A program made the translations under genes and the position numbers. A DNA stretch of 34,846 bases from an uncultured Phycisphaerales bacterium (GTDB lineage: Bacteria; Planctomycetota; Phycisphaerae; WQYP01), in the NCBI GenBank assembly GCA_903868035.1, contig CAIPTQ010000278.1, positions 1 to 34,846 on the forward strand, read 5' to 3'. The notes beneath the pieces are model-generated. The model was given only the letters and a program-made list of their open reading frames with translations, was not told the DNA's origin and searched no databases. Below, one piece after another: positions 7,108-14,876 of the stretch. How positions within the stretch are numbered: the first letter of the stretch is position 1; the number at the start of each line of letters is the position of its first letter.

Positions 7108-8184
7108 ATGTCGGAGCGCCCGAAAAACAACGTGGGCATTTATGTCTTGTGCTTGGTCGTGCTGGCGGTGTGCTTTGCCGCGGGATTTCTGCTGATTCCG
7201 CGGCCGCAGCCGACGGTCGCGGACAATCCCGAACCGGCGACGGCGGTGGCCGATCCCGGGCCACCGGTGCCGATCAAGGATCCGCATCTTGTTTACGAGA
7301 ATGACTTCACCAGCCAGTATGGTGGGGAGTGGAGCCATCAAGAAATCAATAAAATCATCAAGATCCAGAACACCCCCACTGACAAGCGCCCCTACATCGG
7401 CGATTTTTTCCCCGACAGCAAACCGGCGTTCACGCTCAAGGCGCTGCCGCCGCACAAGCTGATTCGTTTCACCTTTGATCTATTTCTCATGAAATCCTGG
7501 GACGGCTCCTCGCCGCTCTGGGGTCCGGGGCTGTTCGACGTCAACGTCGGCGGGGGCGATGGGCGCTCGCTGCTCCATGCCACGTTCTCCAATTGCGGTT
7601 TCTTCAACAACAACAACGAACAATCCTTCCCCGACAATTATCCCGCGCGGCCCTATGAAGCCTGGACGCTGGCGGCGGAGAACCAAAGCCTGGGCACCGA
7701 GGTCAACTGGGGCCCCGGTCAGCTTTTTGACGCCTCGGGGGTCTATCACCTGGTATTCACCTTTCCCCATACCGCATCGGAAGTCGTCCTGGAATTCAAG
7801 TCCACCTTGCCGGACAACCCCAACAAATCGTTTGGCCTGACCAACGTGAAGGTGGCCGCACTGCCTGATCTGGCCACGTATACGCCGCTGGAATTTGACC
7901 AACTCTGGCAGGACCTGGGCAGCGCCGATCCCGGGACATTCTTTATCGCGCGCTGGAAACTCGTTTCCGCGGGCGAGGCGGCCACCGAGTACATCGCCAA
8001 GCATTACATGGACCTAAAAATTCCGAGCGTGCCGAAGATCACGGATCCGGGCGGAAACGTTCTGCCATACCCCATGGACATCGCCGTGATCCACCGCGAG
8101 CGCGCCCGCTGGGTGTTGGAGGCGATCCATTCACCGGTGGCGCTGGAGCTTAAGGATCGCATTCCCACGGTCGTCAAACCGTGA
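7108..8184 (+). CDS. Membrane-anchored extracytoplasmic protein, function unknown
   Basis: A 358-residue protein starting MSERPKNNVGIYVLCLVVLA. One N-terminal membrane helix (about residues 11-28) is followed by a Pro-rich linker and a large soluble part outside the membrane. From about residue 60 the sequence (VYENDFTSQYGGEWS..., alternating strands, LIRFTFDLFLMKSWDG) looks like a beta-sandwich of the lectin/concanavalin type, but no catalytic motif is clear. A helical tail contains HRERARWVLEAIHS. The ATG at 7108 follows GAGGGGG; an upstream in-frame start at 7045 would put unlikely residues before the helix. I do not recognise a named family. It is single and not obviously in an operon. 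Confidence 0.65.
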   Translation: MSERPKNNVGIYVLCLVVLAVCFAAGFLLIPRPQPTVADNPEPATAVADPGPPVPIKDPHLVYENDFTSQYGGEWSHQEINKIIKIQNTPTDKRPYIGDFFPDSKPAFTLKALPPHKLIRFTFDLFLMKSWDGSSPLWGPGLFDVNVGGGDGRSLLHATFSNCGFFNNNNEQSFPDNYPARPYEAWTLAAENQSLGTEVNWGPGQLFDASGVYHLVFTFPHTASEVVLEFKSTLPDNPNKSFGLTNVKVAALPDLATYTPLEFDQLWQDLGSADPGTFFIARWKLVSAGEAATEYIAKHYMDLKIPSVPKITDPGGNVLPYPMDIAVIHRERARWVLEAIHSPVALELKDRIPTVVKP

Positions 8185-8201
8185 CTGGGAGTGTCCAAGT
8201 G

Positions 8202-8240
8202 TCCAGTGGTCAGTGGCCAGTGGCCAGTAGGCAGTGGTAG
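8202..8240. repeat. Intergenic CAGTGGCCAG-type short tandem repeat, copy 1
   Basis: The segment is built of degenerate 7-8-base units (CAGTGGT, CAGTGGC, CAGTGGC, CAGTAGG, CAGTGGT) just after the 7108-8184 gene. A second block with the same core, CAGTGGTCGGTGGCCAG, lies at 15905-15921. Confidence 0.6.
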
Positions 8241-8303
8241 AATCTCCTCACCGGATGGTCCGGAACCCTTGGGCAATGATACTCCGACAACTTCTGTAAC
8301 CTG

Positions 8304-9119
8304 ATGATCATCGTATTCGGCCAACAACCGTGCGGTTTTTTTCCCAAGCGCTTCCTGGTCGCCAAGATACTCACGGCACGGCGGATGCAGCGGGAACTGG
8401 GGGGGGAGATCGTGTTTTTTTATCACGATGGGGACCACGATGCGCGGGAGACGAAGACCACGCTGCGGCATCGGCAGTCGGGCAAGCCGCTGGATTACAA
8501 CTTTGAGTTTGAGAACAAGATTCAGCGGAAGTTTTCGCCGTTGTATTTGAAGCGGGTGCCGGCCCAGTGGCACCGGAGGATGACGGGGGCGCTGCCGAAC
8601 TATGTGCCGGCGGAACTGGTGGAAATTTTTCAAGGCGCACCAGTGACGAATGTCGCGGATTTCTGCCTGCACATCTATCAACAGATGCCCGGGCCGGATG
8701 GGAGGCCGCTGCTGGAGGGGATACGGGTGGCGCGGTCGAGCGATCCGGCATTGCGGACGGCGGCGTGTGAGATCACGGATTATTTCGCGGACGTGGCGTA
8801 CCAGAACGAGATAGTGCGGGCGCGGATGATGCCGGGGGAGGGCAAGACGGGGAGGTTTTTGCGGCTGCATGAGGGGGGGCCGGTGTTTATTGATCTGCCC
8901 TGGCCGGCGGAGGGGCCAGGGGGGGGGATCGACAAGGCGCAGATCACGCCGACGCGCGACACGCGGCTGAAGTGGATGCAATCGGTGCTGCACGGCACGC
9001 ATTACATTGCGGGCGGGGGCGAGCAGGGGTACTTGAACAAGGCGGACGCGCCGGAGCTGACGTTTGTCGAGCGGGAGGCGATGGAGCGGATGGAGGAGGC
9101 GTACACGGAGGTGGCGTGA
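8304..9119 (+). CDS. Conserved-looking protein of unknown function with BshC-like motifs
   Basis: A 271-residue soluble protein without signal peptide. Recognisable segments are QQPCGFFPKRFLVAKIL at the N-terminus, FFYHDGDHDARET (38-50), QRKFSPLYLKR, ADFCLHIY, ITPTRDTRLKWMQSVLHGTHY, and GGGEQGYL near 238-245. The HDGDHD and GGGEQGYL motifs recall the EDHD and GPGE-AYW motifs of BshC, the last enzyme of bacillithiol synthesis, but the protein is about half BshC length and the match is only motif-level. Assignment as a BshC relative is an inference; unknown is the safe call. The start ATG at 8304 has no clear ribosome binding site. A hairpin follows the stop at 9131-9172. Confidence 0.65.
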   Translation: MIIVFGQQPCGFFPKRFLVAKILTARRMQRELGGEIVFFYHDGDHDARETKTTLRHRQSGKPLDYNFEFENKIQRKFSPLYLKRVPAQWHRRMTGALPNYVPAELVEIFQGAPVTNVADFCLHIYQQMPGPDGRPLLEGIRVARSSDPALRTAACEITDYFADVAYQNEIVRARMMPGEGKTGRFLRLHEGGPVFIDLPWPAEGPGGGIDKAQITPTRDTRLKWMQSVLHGTHYIAGGGEQGYLNKADAPELTFVEREAMERMEEAYTEVA

Positions 9120-9130
9120 GGCCGCGAAAA

Positions 9131-9172
9131 GGCAAGCCCCTTCGAGAGCTAGTCTGCGAAGGAGGCGTTGCC
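9131..9172 (+). terminator. Long imperfect hairpin after the 8304-9119 gene
   Basis: GGCAA-GCC-CCTTCG (9131-9144) pairs with CGAAGG-GGC-TTGCC (9157-9172) with small bulges around a 12-base loop, 12 bases past the stop codon. No T-run follows, so it is either a weak terminator or an mRNA 3'-end structure. Confidence 0.4.
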
Positions 9173-9193
9173 ATGGGGAAGATGCATTGTGCT

Positions 9194-9215
9194 GGGCGTT
9201 GCCACGCCGGGCTAG
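9194..9215 (-). repeat. 22-nt hairpin element, copy 1
   Basis: Minus-strand core CCCGGCGTGGCAACGCCC begins directly at the TAG stop of the PDZ remnant. It is identical over 22 nt to 17120-17141 (plus strand) and matches 20 of 22 at 30774-30795 (minus strand). It folds into a GGCGT/ACGCC stem with a 4-base loop, extended past a mismatch where flanking bases allow. Confidence 0.7.
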
Positions 9216-9345
9216 TTTTTTTGCACAGGGGCGACGGGTTTCAGGGTATCGGGCTGGGTGCCGACGGTGACGGTGAGATCCTGGGTTTTGCCGTCGCGGA
9301 AGATGGTGAGTTTGAGGTCGGAGTCGGGCTGGGTGCGGGCGAATA
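9212..9345 (-). pseudogene. 3' remnant of a PDZ-domain protein (HtrA/DegP-like)
   Basis: The minus strand reads QPDSDLKLTIFRDGKTQ then DLTVTVGTQPDTLKPVAPVQKN and a TAG stop. This is the last strand-turn-strand of a PDZ domain, as in PGS-VKLTVLRDGK---TVTVTLG of HtrA-type proteases and related proteins. The remainder of the domain and any protease part are absent. Upstream, toward 9421, the reading frame loses PDZ character, and the divergent BNR_4 gene starts at 9448. It therefore appears to be a decayed or deletion-truncated gene. The 22-nt hairpin element starts at its stop codon. Confidence 0.6.
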
Positions 9346-9447
9346 AGGCCCACGACCGAGACACGGCGGCACGGAGGATGTACATTATCCACCCATGAAC
9401 ACGGCGTGGCATAGACGCCAATATTCGGACGAAAGCAGGGGTTGACC

Positions 9448-10842
9448 ATGAAACGCTTTATTCCGCTCGCGGCCGCCGGGGTTTTGTCCGCGCTTCCTGC
9501 GCAGGCCGAGCCGCTGACGGACAAGCAGATCGTCACGCTCAACGACAACGGCAGTTGGTGCTGGTTTCAGGATGAGCGGGTGGTGGCGTACAAGGGGAAG
9601 GTGATTTTTGCGTCGGTGGCGTCACTGGGCGGGCCGGGCGGCGCGGGGCGGTCGGGAAATATCGAAGTGACGACGTTTGAGCCATTCACGGACCAGCCGG
9701 GATTGAACGGCAAATCCACGGTGGCGGTGCTGAATGCGAAGTTGGAAGAGGACGACCACGACGCTGCGGGGCTGATGGTGCTGCCGGACGGGCGGCTTTT
9801 GGCGATGTACTCCAAGCACATGCACGACCGGATCATCCGTTCCCGCATTTCGAGCAAGCCGGAGGATGCGACAGCGTGGGAGGCGGAGCAGACGCTGACG
9901 CGCGATTCGACGGTGACGTACAACAATCTGTTCCGCCTGAGCGCCGAGAACGCCGGCAAGGGGCGCATCTACGATTTTTATCGCGGGGAGCATTACAAGC
10001 CCAATTACATCACCTCCGATGATGACGGCAAGACGTGGACGTACGGCAATCCGCTCATTCACATTGCCGCCGACCCGCAGGACAAGATGCGGCCCTACGC
10101 GCGGTACGCCTCCAACAACACCGACACCATCTGGATGGCCAACACCGACGCCCATCCCGCCGAATATCCCGCCACCTCCCTCTACCTCGCCTACATCAAG
10201 GGCGGCAAAATCTTCCACCCCAACGGCACCGGACTCGCCCCCCTCGCACAGGGCGTCGAGCCCTCCCAGGAACTCTGCATCTTCAAAGGCGACCCGCAAA
10301 ACCAGGCCTGGGTCTGCCAGATGCAACTCGACAAGGAAGGCAACCCCTGCATCGCCTATTCCGTCCACAAGACGGATGACGATCTCCGCTACCGCTACTA
10401 TGACGGGAAGACCAAACTGGACTTCGAATTCGCCCGGGCCGGCAGCTTCCTCTACAAATCCCAGGAACACTACACCGGCAACGTCGCCGTCGATCCCGCC
10501 GACCCCCACATCCTGTACTTCTCCACCAATGCCGACCCCACAACCGGCGAACCCCTCATCTCCAAGGCCGACGGCAAACGCCACTGGGAACTCTTCAAGG
10601 CCGAAGTCTCGATCGAGAAGGGGACCATGGCGGCGCCAGGACGCGCGGGGGGAAGCGGCACAGGTTTTGTGTTGTTGCCGAAGACGACAATCACCCCCGT
10701 CACCCAAAACTCCACCGTCGACAACCTCCGCCCGATTATTCCCGCCGGCGACCGCTCCGTAAACGTGCTCTTGTGGTTGCGGGGCACTTATACCTCGTAT
10801 ACGCGGTGGAACATGGCGGTGGTGGGGGCGGTGCGACCATAG
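9448..10842 (+). CDS. Exported BNR_4-family protein (putative sialidase-like propeller / polysaccharide-active)
   Basis: A 464-residue exported protein. It has a signal peptide MKRFIPLAAAGVLSALPAQA, with likely cleavage after AQA. The start of the mature domain, NGSWCWFQDERVVAYKGKVIFASV, is the hallmark of the BNR_4 family (W-C-W-F-Q-D/E-R), a beta-propeller found in exported proteins of polysaccharide degraders and related to some polysaccharide lyases. Further propeller blades show DDDGKTWTYGNPL (Asp-box-like) and repeated YRYYDGKT/ILYFST segments. The substrate is not evident. The ATG at 9448 follows AGGGG; a TTG two codons upstream is less likely. It may work with the exported GH39-like enzyme at 12282. 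Confidence 0.78.
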   Translation: MKRFIPLAAAGVLSALPAQAEPLTDKQIVTLNDNGSWCWFQDERVVAYKGKVIFASVASLGGPGGAGRSGNIEVTTFEPFTDQPGLNGKSTVAVLNAKLEEDDHDAAGLMVLPDGRLLAMYSKHMHDRIIRSRISSKPEDATAWEAEQTLTRDSTVTYNNLFRLSAENAGKGRIYDFYRGEHYKPNYITSDDDGKTWTYGNPLIHIAADPQDKMRPYARYASNNTDTIWMANTDAHPAEYPATSLYLAYIKGGKIFHPNGTGLAPLAQGVEPSQELCIFKGDPQNQAWVCQMQLDKEGNPCIAYSVHKTDDDLRYRYYDGKTKLDFEFARAGSFLYKSQEHYTGNVAVDPADPHILYFSTNADPTTGEPLISKADGKRHWELFKAEVSIEKGTMAAPGRAGGSGTGFVLLPKTTITPVTQNSTVDNLRPIIPAGDRSVNVLLWLRGTYTSYTRWNMAVVGAVRP

Positions 10843-10956
10843 GGATGGGAATTGGCAAATTGGGGCCGTATACCCGGAATCACGTTTTGCCTTGCGATGC
10901 CTCGCCAGGCTTCGGAGGTCTGCCCTATACTAGGGTGTTGGCAACCATGAGGGCAC

Positions 10957-12195
10957 ATGCTTCCGATACCGTTTGGCACTGACCGACCGCAGCGGCGCTT
11001 TCCGTGGATGAACATCGCACTGATCGCGGCCAATGTCATCATCTACGCCCTGAGCCACACGCTCATTCAGCGCGGCGCGCCCAACCCCCACGATCCCGCC
11101 GCGGCGGCCGGGGCGCTGGCGCACGACTGGTATCGCTTCATGCTCATCCCCACCGCGCCGCGGCTGTACCAGTTCATCACGTACCAGTTCCTCCACGAGG
11201 GGCTGGCGCACATCGGGTTCAATATGCTGTTCCTGTACGTCTTCGGCAACAACCTCAACGAAAAGCTGCGGCACATCGGGTATCTGCTGTTCTACCTGGC
11301 GGGGGGCGTGCTGGCGGGGTGCGGGCAGATGCTGGTGTCCAACAGCCCGACGCTGGGGGCCTCGGGCTCGATCTCGGCGGTGACGGGTCTGTTCCTGGTG
11401 CTACTGCCGCGGATTCATATAAAAATGTTCATTTGGATATTTATTTTCATGGACGTGTGGGAGATTCCGTCGATGTACTTCATCCTGTTCAAGATTGCGC
11501 AGGATGTCTACGAGCAGTTCGTGGGCGGCGCACATGTCGCGTACATGGCGCATATCTCCGGCGCGGTAGCGGGGATTCTCATCGGGGTTCTGCTGCTGGC
11601 GACCAAGCTGGTGCAGCGCGACCACTACGACATGCTGGCGATGATCAACCGCTTCCGCCGGCGGCAGGAGTACCGGGCGATTGTCTCGAAGGGGTACGAT
11701 CCGTTTGCCCCCACGCAGGGCCCGGCAGGCGGCGGCGGCGTGGCGGGCAAAGGCAAAGGGGCGGCGGTGAATGTGGTATCGAATGCCGACCCGCGGATCG
11801 ACTCGCTGCGGGCGGAGATCGCACGGCTGCTGCGCGTACACGACACGGCGGGCGCGACGGCACGGTATCTGGAGCTGCGCGCCATGGACGCCACCCAGGT
11901 GCTGCCGCCGCAGGACCAAGTGGATGTGGCCAGCCAGCTCATGGCGACGCAGCAATATGCACAGGCCGCGGAGGCGTATGAAGGGTATCTGCGGGTGTAT
12001 CCGGCGGCGGGCGTGGGGCAGCAGGAGCAGATCATGCTGATGCTGGGGGTGATTTATGGGCGGTATTTGGGGAACCCGGGAAGGGCTAAGGAGGTGTTGG
12101 AGAAGGTGCTGCCGGGGCTGCACAATCCGCAGGATAAGGAGATGGCGCTGGGGGAACTCAAACTGCTGGCGGGCACGCCGCCGCCTCCCGCGTAG
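10957..12195 (+). CDS. Rhomboid-family intramembrane serine protease with C-terminal TPR-like region
   Basis: A 412-residue membrane protease. Seen: first membrane helix near 18-34, the long L1 loop, FLHEGLAHIGFNMLFLYVFG with the conserved His and Asn, the active-site motif GASGSIS with S136, and the catalytic H199 in AHISGAVAG. Ser/His form the dyad that cuts membrane helices. After the last helix (about 202-216) comes a cytoplasmic region with a Gly-rich linker (GPAGGGGVAGKGKG) and helical TPR-like repeats (about 290-405: AQAAEAYEGYLRVYP, GRAKEVLEKVLPGL) that could bind partners. It starts at the ATG at 10957, with GAGGG only 6 bases upstream. Substrate unknown. Confidence 0.88.
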   Translation: MLPIPFGTDRPQRRFPWMNIALIAANVIIYALSHTLIQRGAPNPHDPAAAAGALAHDWYRFMLIPTAPRLYQFITYQFLHEGLAHIGFNMLFLYVFGNNLNEKLRHIGYLLFYLAGGVLAGCGQMLVSNSPTLGASGSISAVTGLFLVLLPRIHIKMFIWIFIFMDVWEIPSMYFILFKIAQDVYEQFVGGAHVAYMAHISGAVAGILIGVLLLATKLVQRDHYDMLAMINRFRRRQEYRAIVSKGYDPFAPTQGPAGGGGVAGKGKGAAVNVVSNADPRIDSLRAEIARLLRVHDTAGATARYLELRAMDATQVLPPQDQVDVASQLMATQQYAQAAEAYEGYLRVYPAAGVGQQEQIMLMLGVIYGRYLGNPGRAKEVLEKVLPGLHNPQDKEMALGELKLLAGTPPPPA

Positions 12196-12281
12196 GAGTG
12201 GTGCATGATCGCAGGGTGGTCAGCGTTTGACCGTTAATCACCACGGCTTGACGAACAGGCCGGCTCAAAAAGGAGTAAACC

Positions 12282-14042
12282 ATGAAGCCCCCCCGCATCG
12301 CCGGCATTACGGCCGTGATACTTGCCGTCGCCGGCGCCTCGTTCCTCTTCCAGGCCCAAACAACTCCCGCCCCGGTCACCATCACCATCAATGACGTCCC
12401 GGTGCCAGTCACCATCACCATTGATGCCGGCAAGCCCGCCGGCGATCTCAAGCCGATCTGGCGGTGGTGCGGCTACGACGAGCCGAATTACACGTACGCC
12501 CCCAACGGCAAAAAACTCGTGACCCAGTTTACCGGCGACAAAAACTCCCCCTTCGGCGCCGCCTATTTCCGCGCCCACTCCCTGCTGGTCACCGGCGACG
12601 GGACCGCGCGGTTAAAGTGGGGCTCCACCAACGCCTACACCGAGGATGCCGCCGGCAAGCCCGTCTATGACTGGACCATCCTCGACAAAATCCTCGGCAC
12701 CTACGTGGACATCGGCGCCAAGCCCTACGTGCAGATCGGGTTCATGCCCAAGGCGCTGTCGCTCAAGCCCGAGCCGTACGAGCACAACTGGAAGCCCGGC
12801 GACAACTACAACAACATCTACACCGGCTGGACCACCCCGCCCAACAACTACGACAAGTGGCGCGAACTCAACTTCCAGTGGGCCAAGCACTGCGTCGAAA
12901 AATACGGCATGGCCGAGGTGAAAACCTGGTACTGGGAAGTCTGGAACGAGGCCAACGGCGGCTATCTGGTGGCGGCGCCCGGCGAGTCCAAGGTCGTTTC
13001 CTACGAAAAAATCTGGGACTATGCCGCCGACGGCATCCGCAAGGCCATCCCCGACGCCATCATCGGCGGGGCCGAAACCGCCGGCGAAGGCGGCGCGTTC
13101 CAACGCGATTTCATCGAGCACTGCATCAACGGCACCAACTACGCCACCGGCCAGAAAGGCTCGCCGCTGGGCCTGGTTTCCTTCCACGCCAAGGGTTCGC
13201 CCACCCGGAACCTGGGCCGCGTGCAGATGGGCATCGCCGCCCAGTTGAACACGATCAACACGGGCTTCCGCACCGTTGCCGCGCGGCCGGAGACGGCCAA
13301 ACTCCCGGTGGTGATTGGCGAATCCGACCCGGACGGCTGCGCGGCATGCCAGTCGTACAAGGGGCTGTATCCGGAATATGGGTATCGCAACGGATCGATC
13401 TTCGCCGCCTACACCATCGAGCAACTCGTGCGCACCATGGACCTGGCCAAGAGCGGCAACGTGAATCTGCTGGGGTCGGTGACGTGGGCGTTTGAGTTTG
13501 AGGATCAGCCGATCTTCGGTGGCTTCCGGGCGCTGGCGACGGATGGCGTGGCGCTGCCGGTGCTCAATACGTTCCGGATGCTCAACAAGATGGGGACGCG
13601 GCGGCTGGCGGTGACCTCCAGCGGGGATTTAGGATTGGATGCCATCCGGACCAGCGGCGTGCGCGGGGCGAAATCGGATGTGGGCGCGCTGGCGTCGCGG
13701 GATGACAAGCGCATTACGATCATCGCTTGGAATTACCATGATGACGACCTCCCCGGCCCCGCCGCCGACATCACCCTCAACCTCGCCGGCCTCCCGGCGG
13801 ATCTGGCCAAGGTGAGAATGACCGAATGGCGCATCGATGACACGCATTCCAACGCCTACACCGCGTGGAAAGCCATGGGCGCGCCCGAAAAGCCCACCCC
13901 CGAACAACATAAACAACTCGAAGCCGCCTCCGAACTGACCCTGGCACAATCCCCCACCGATATATCCCTCGGCGCCGGCAAATTCGCCGTAAGGCTCATC
14001 CTGCCCCGGCAAGGGGTGAGCTTGGTGGAGTTGGCGTGGTGA
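12282..14042 (+). CDS. Exported GH39-like glycoside hydrolase (beta-xylosidase-like)
   Basis: A 586-residue exported protein with an N-terminal hydrophobic signal (about residues 7-24). The TIM-barrel carries YWEVWNEANGG, with the acid/base E223 preceded by Asn as in clan GH-A. A second carboxylate, E347 in LPVVIGESDPDG, is the likely nucleophile, and SFHAKG sits between them as in GH39. A C-terminal beta domain follows (about 480-586). GH39 members act on xylosides, iduronides or other glycans, so the substrate is open. A duplicated segment, PVTITINDVP then PVTITIDAG (31-50), lies near the N-terminus. The ribosome binding site AAAGGAG is strong. It forms a loose carbohydrate-active set with the BNR_4 gene. 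Confidence 0.82.
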   Translation: MKPPRIAGITAVILAVAGASFLFQAQTTPAPVTITINDVPVPVTITIDAGKPAGDLKPIWRWCGYDEPNYTYAPNGKKLVTQFTGDKNSPFGAAYFRAHSLLVTGDGTARLKWGSTNAYTEDAAGKPVYDWTILDKILGTYVDIGAKPYVQIGFMPKALSLKPEPYEHNWKPGDNYNNIYTGWTTPPNNYDKWRELNFQWAKHCVEKYGMAEVKTWYWEVWNEANGGYLVAAPGESKVVSYEKIWDYAADGIRKAIPDAIIGGAETAGEGGAFQRDFIEHCINGTNYATGQKGSPLGLVSFHAKGSPTRNLGRVQMGIAAQLNTINTGFRTVAARPETAKLPVVIGESDPDGCAACQSYKGLYPEYGYRNGSIFAAYTIEQLVRTMDLAKSGNVNLLGSVTWAFEFEDQPIFGGFRALATDGVALPVLNTFRMLNKMGTRRLAVTSSGDLGLDAIRTSGVRGAKSDVGALASRDDKRITIIAWNYHDDDLPGPAADITLNLAGLPADLAKVRMTEWRIDDTHSNAYTAWKAMGAPEKPTPEQHKQLEAASELTLAQSPTDISLGAGKFAVRLILPRQGVSLVELAW

Positions 14043-14084
14043 ATCAATTGACGTAGATGGGGAACCACGCCGCTATGATTCGAG

Positions 14085-14570
14085 TTACTCCCCGACTTGG
14101 CGTAAAGCGGCATCGCGAACCGATTCGGATAAATACATTCCCACGCGGCGTAGCGCATCGAGTGCGGCGCGGGCCGATGGCAATGTGCCCCGTTTTTTCG
14201 CCCTGAGCACCAATCCCAGCGTACCTCTTACCGGCATGCCCATGGCCGCGGCGCAGCGGCGCGCTGCCAGATCATCGAGGACGAGCGTCACTCCCACGTG
14301 AGCCTGACCATAGGTCAGTACCGCCGATTCCCCCGTGCCCAGATCCCACGCCTGCACCATTGGGGAAATCGGCTCCGGTGGCACCACTTCCAGCCAGGTC
14401 AACGTCTTGAGCGACCTTTACGCGGCATCCGCCGTCGGCCAGGCAAATATCTCATCCGCCACGGCCTGGGGAACCACGATGCGCTCCGCATCGGCCTTTA
14501 ACAGGTCCAGCATGTCCACACGAGACAAGTAGATCAGTGGGGAGGTATTAACGGCGCGCCATTCAGCCAC
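14085..14570 (-). pseudogene. DUF3368 (PIN-like) toxin interrupted by an in-frame TAA
   Basis: Read from a GTG at 14570, which overlaps the end of the UPF0175 gene, the frame gives [20 protein letters not shown] and continues to [16 protein letters not shown] at codon 51 (14420-14418) interrupts it, and the same frame then continues RSLKTLTWLEVVPPEP... to GE at 14085. The second half has the DUF3368 signature VLDDLAARRCAAAMGMPVRG then TLGLVLRAKKRG. Joined, the 161 codons match a full-length DUF3368 protein, the PIN-like nuclease toxin of UPF0175/DUF3368 modules. A single nonsense base change therefore splits the toxin. Translation could restart at the TTG at 14402, but that product lacks the first catalytic region. 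Confidence 0.75.
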
Positions 14571-14814
14571 GCTCAAGTTCCCTTCTCAAATCTGCGGCAT
14601 CCACGACAAAGGCATCCACATGCTGCCGCGCCAATTCGTCGATAAAAGCGACCCGGGGCACGCCGGCGATCTCCGCCGCTTTGCCCTGCGATATTTCGCC
14701 GCGGGTGTACCAGTGGATGGCGGCGGCCATCCGCATCTCGCTGGCAAATTCGGTGGGCGACCGCCGCAGCGATGAGAATACGTCCGTGGGAAGTTCAATG
14801 GAGATTGTGGTCAT
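14563..14814 (-). CDS. UPF0175-family antitoxin
   Basis: An 83-residue protein of the UPF0175 family, small helix-turn-helix-like proteins that pair with DUF3368 PIN-domain toxins. Seen: [20 protein letters not shown], then [38 protein letters not shown], which contains the helix-turn-helix-like [18 protein letters not shown], and a C-terminal tail for toxin binding. The stop overlaps the GTG start of the downstream toxin frame, showing translational coupling. The antitoxin is intact although the toxin is broken. Confidence 0.85.
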   Translation of the reverse strand: MTTISIELPTDVFSSLRRSPTEFASEMRMAAAIHWYTRGEISQGKAAEIAGVPRVAFIDELARQHVDAFVVDAADLRRELERG

Positions 14815-14876
14815 GACGGTTATTCTACCATGCTCCCCAGAGATTCAATAATTTGAATATCACCGGCTCATACGAC

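Noticed and set aside
8004..9548. 514-codon minus-strand frame
   Set aside because: Arg/Pro/His-rich shadow of the 8304-9119 gene; it also runs through the intergenic repeat. Only the short PDZ-like tail in another frame was kept.
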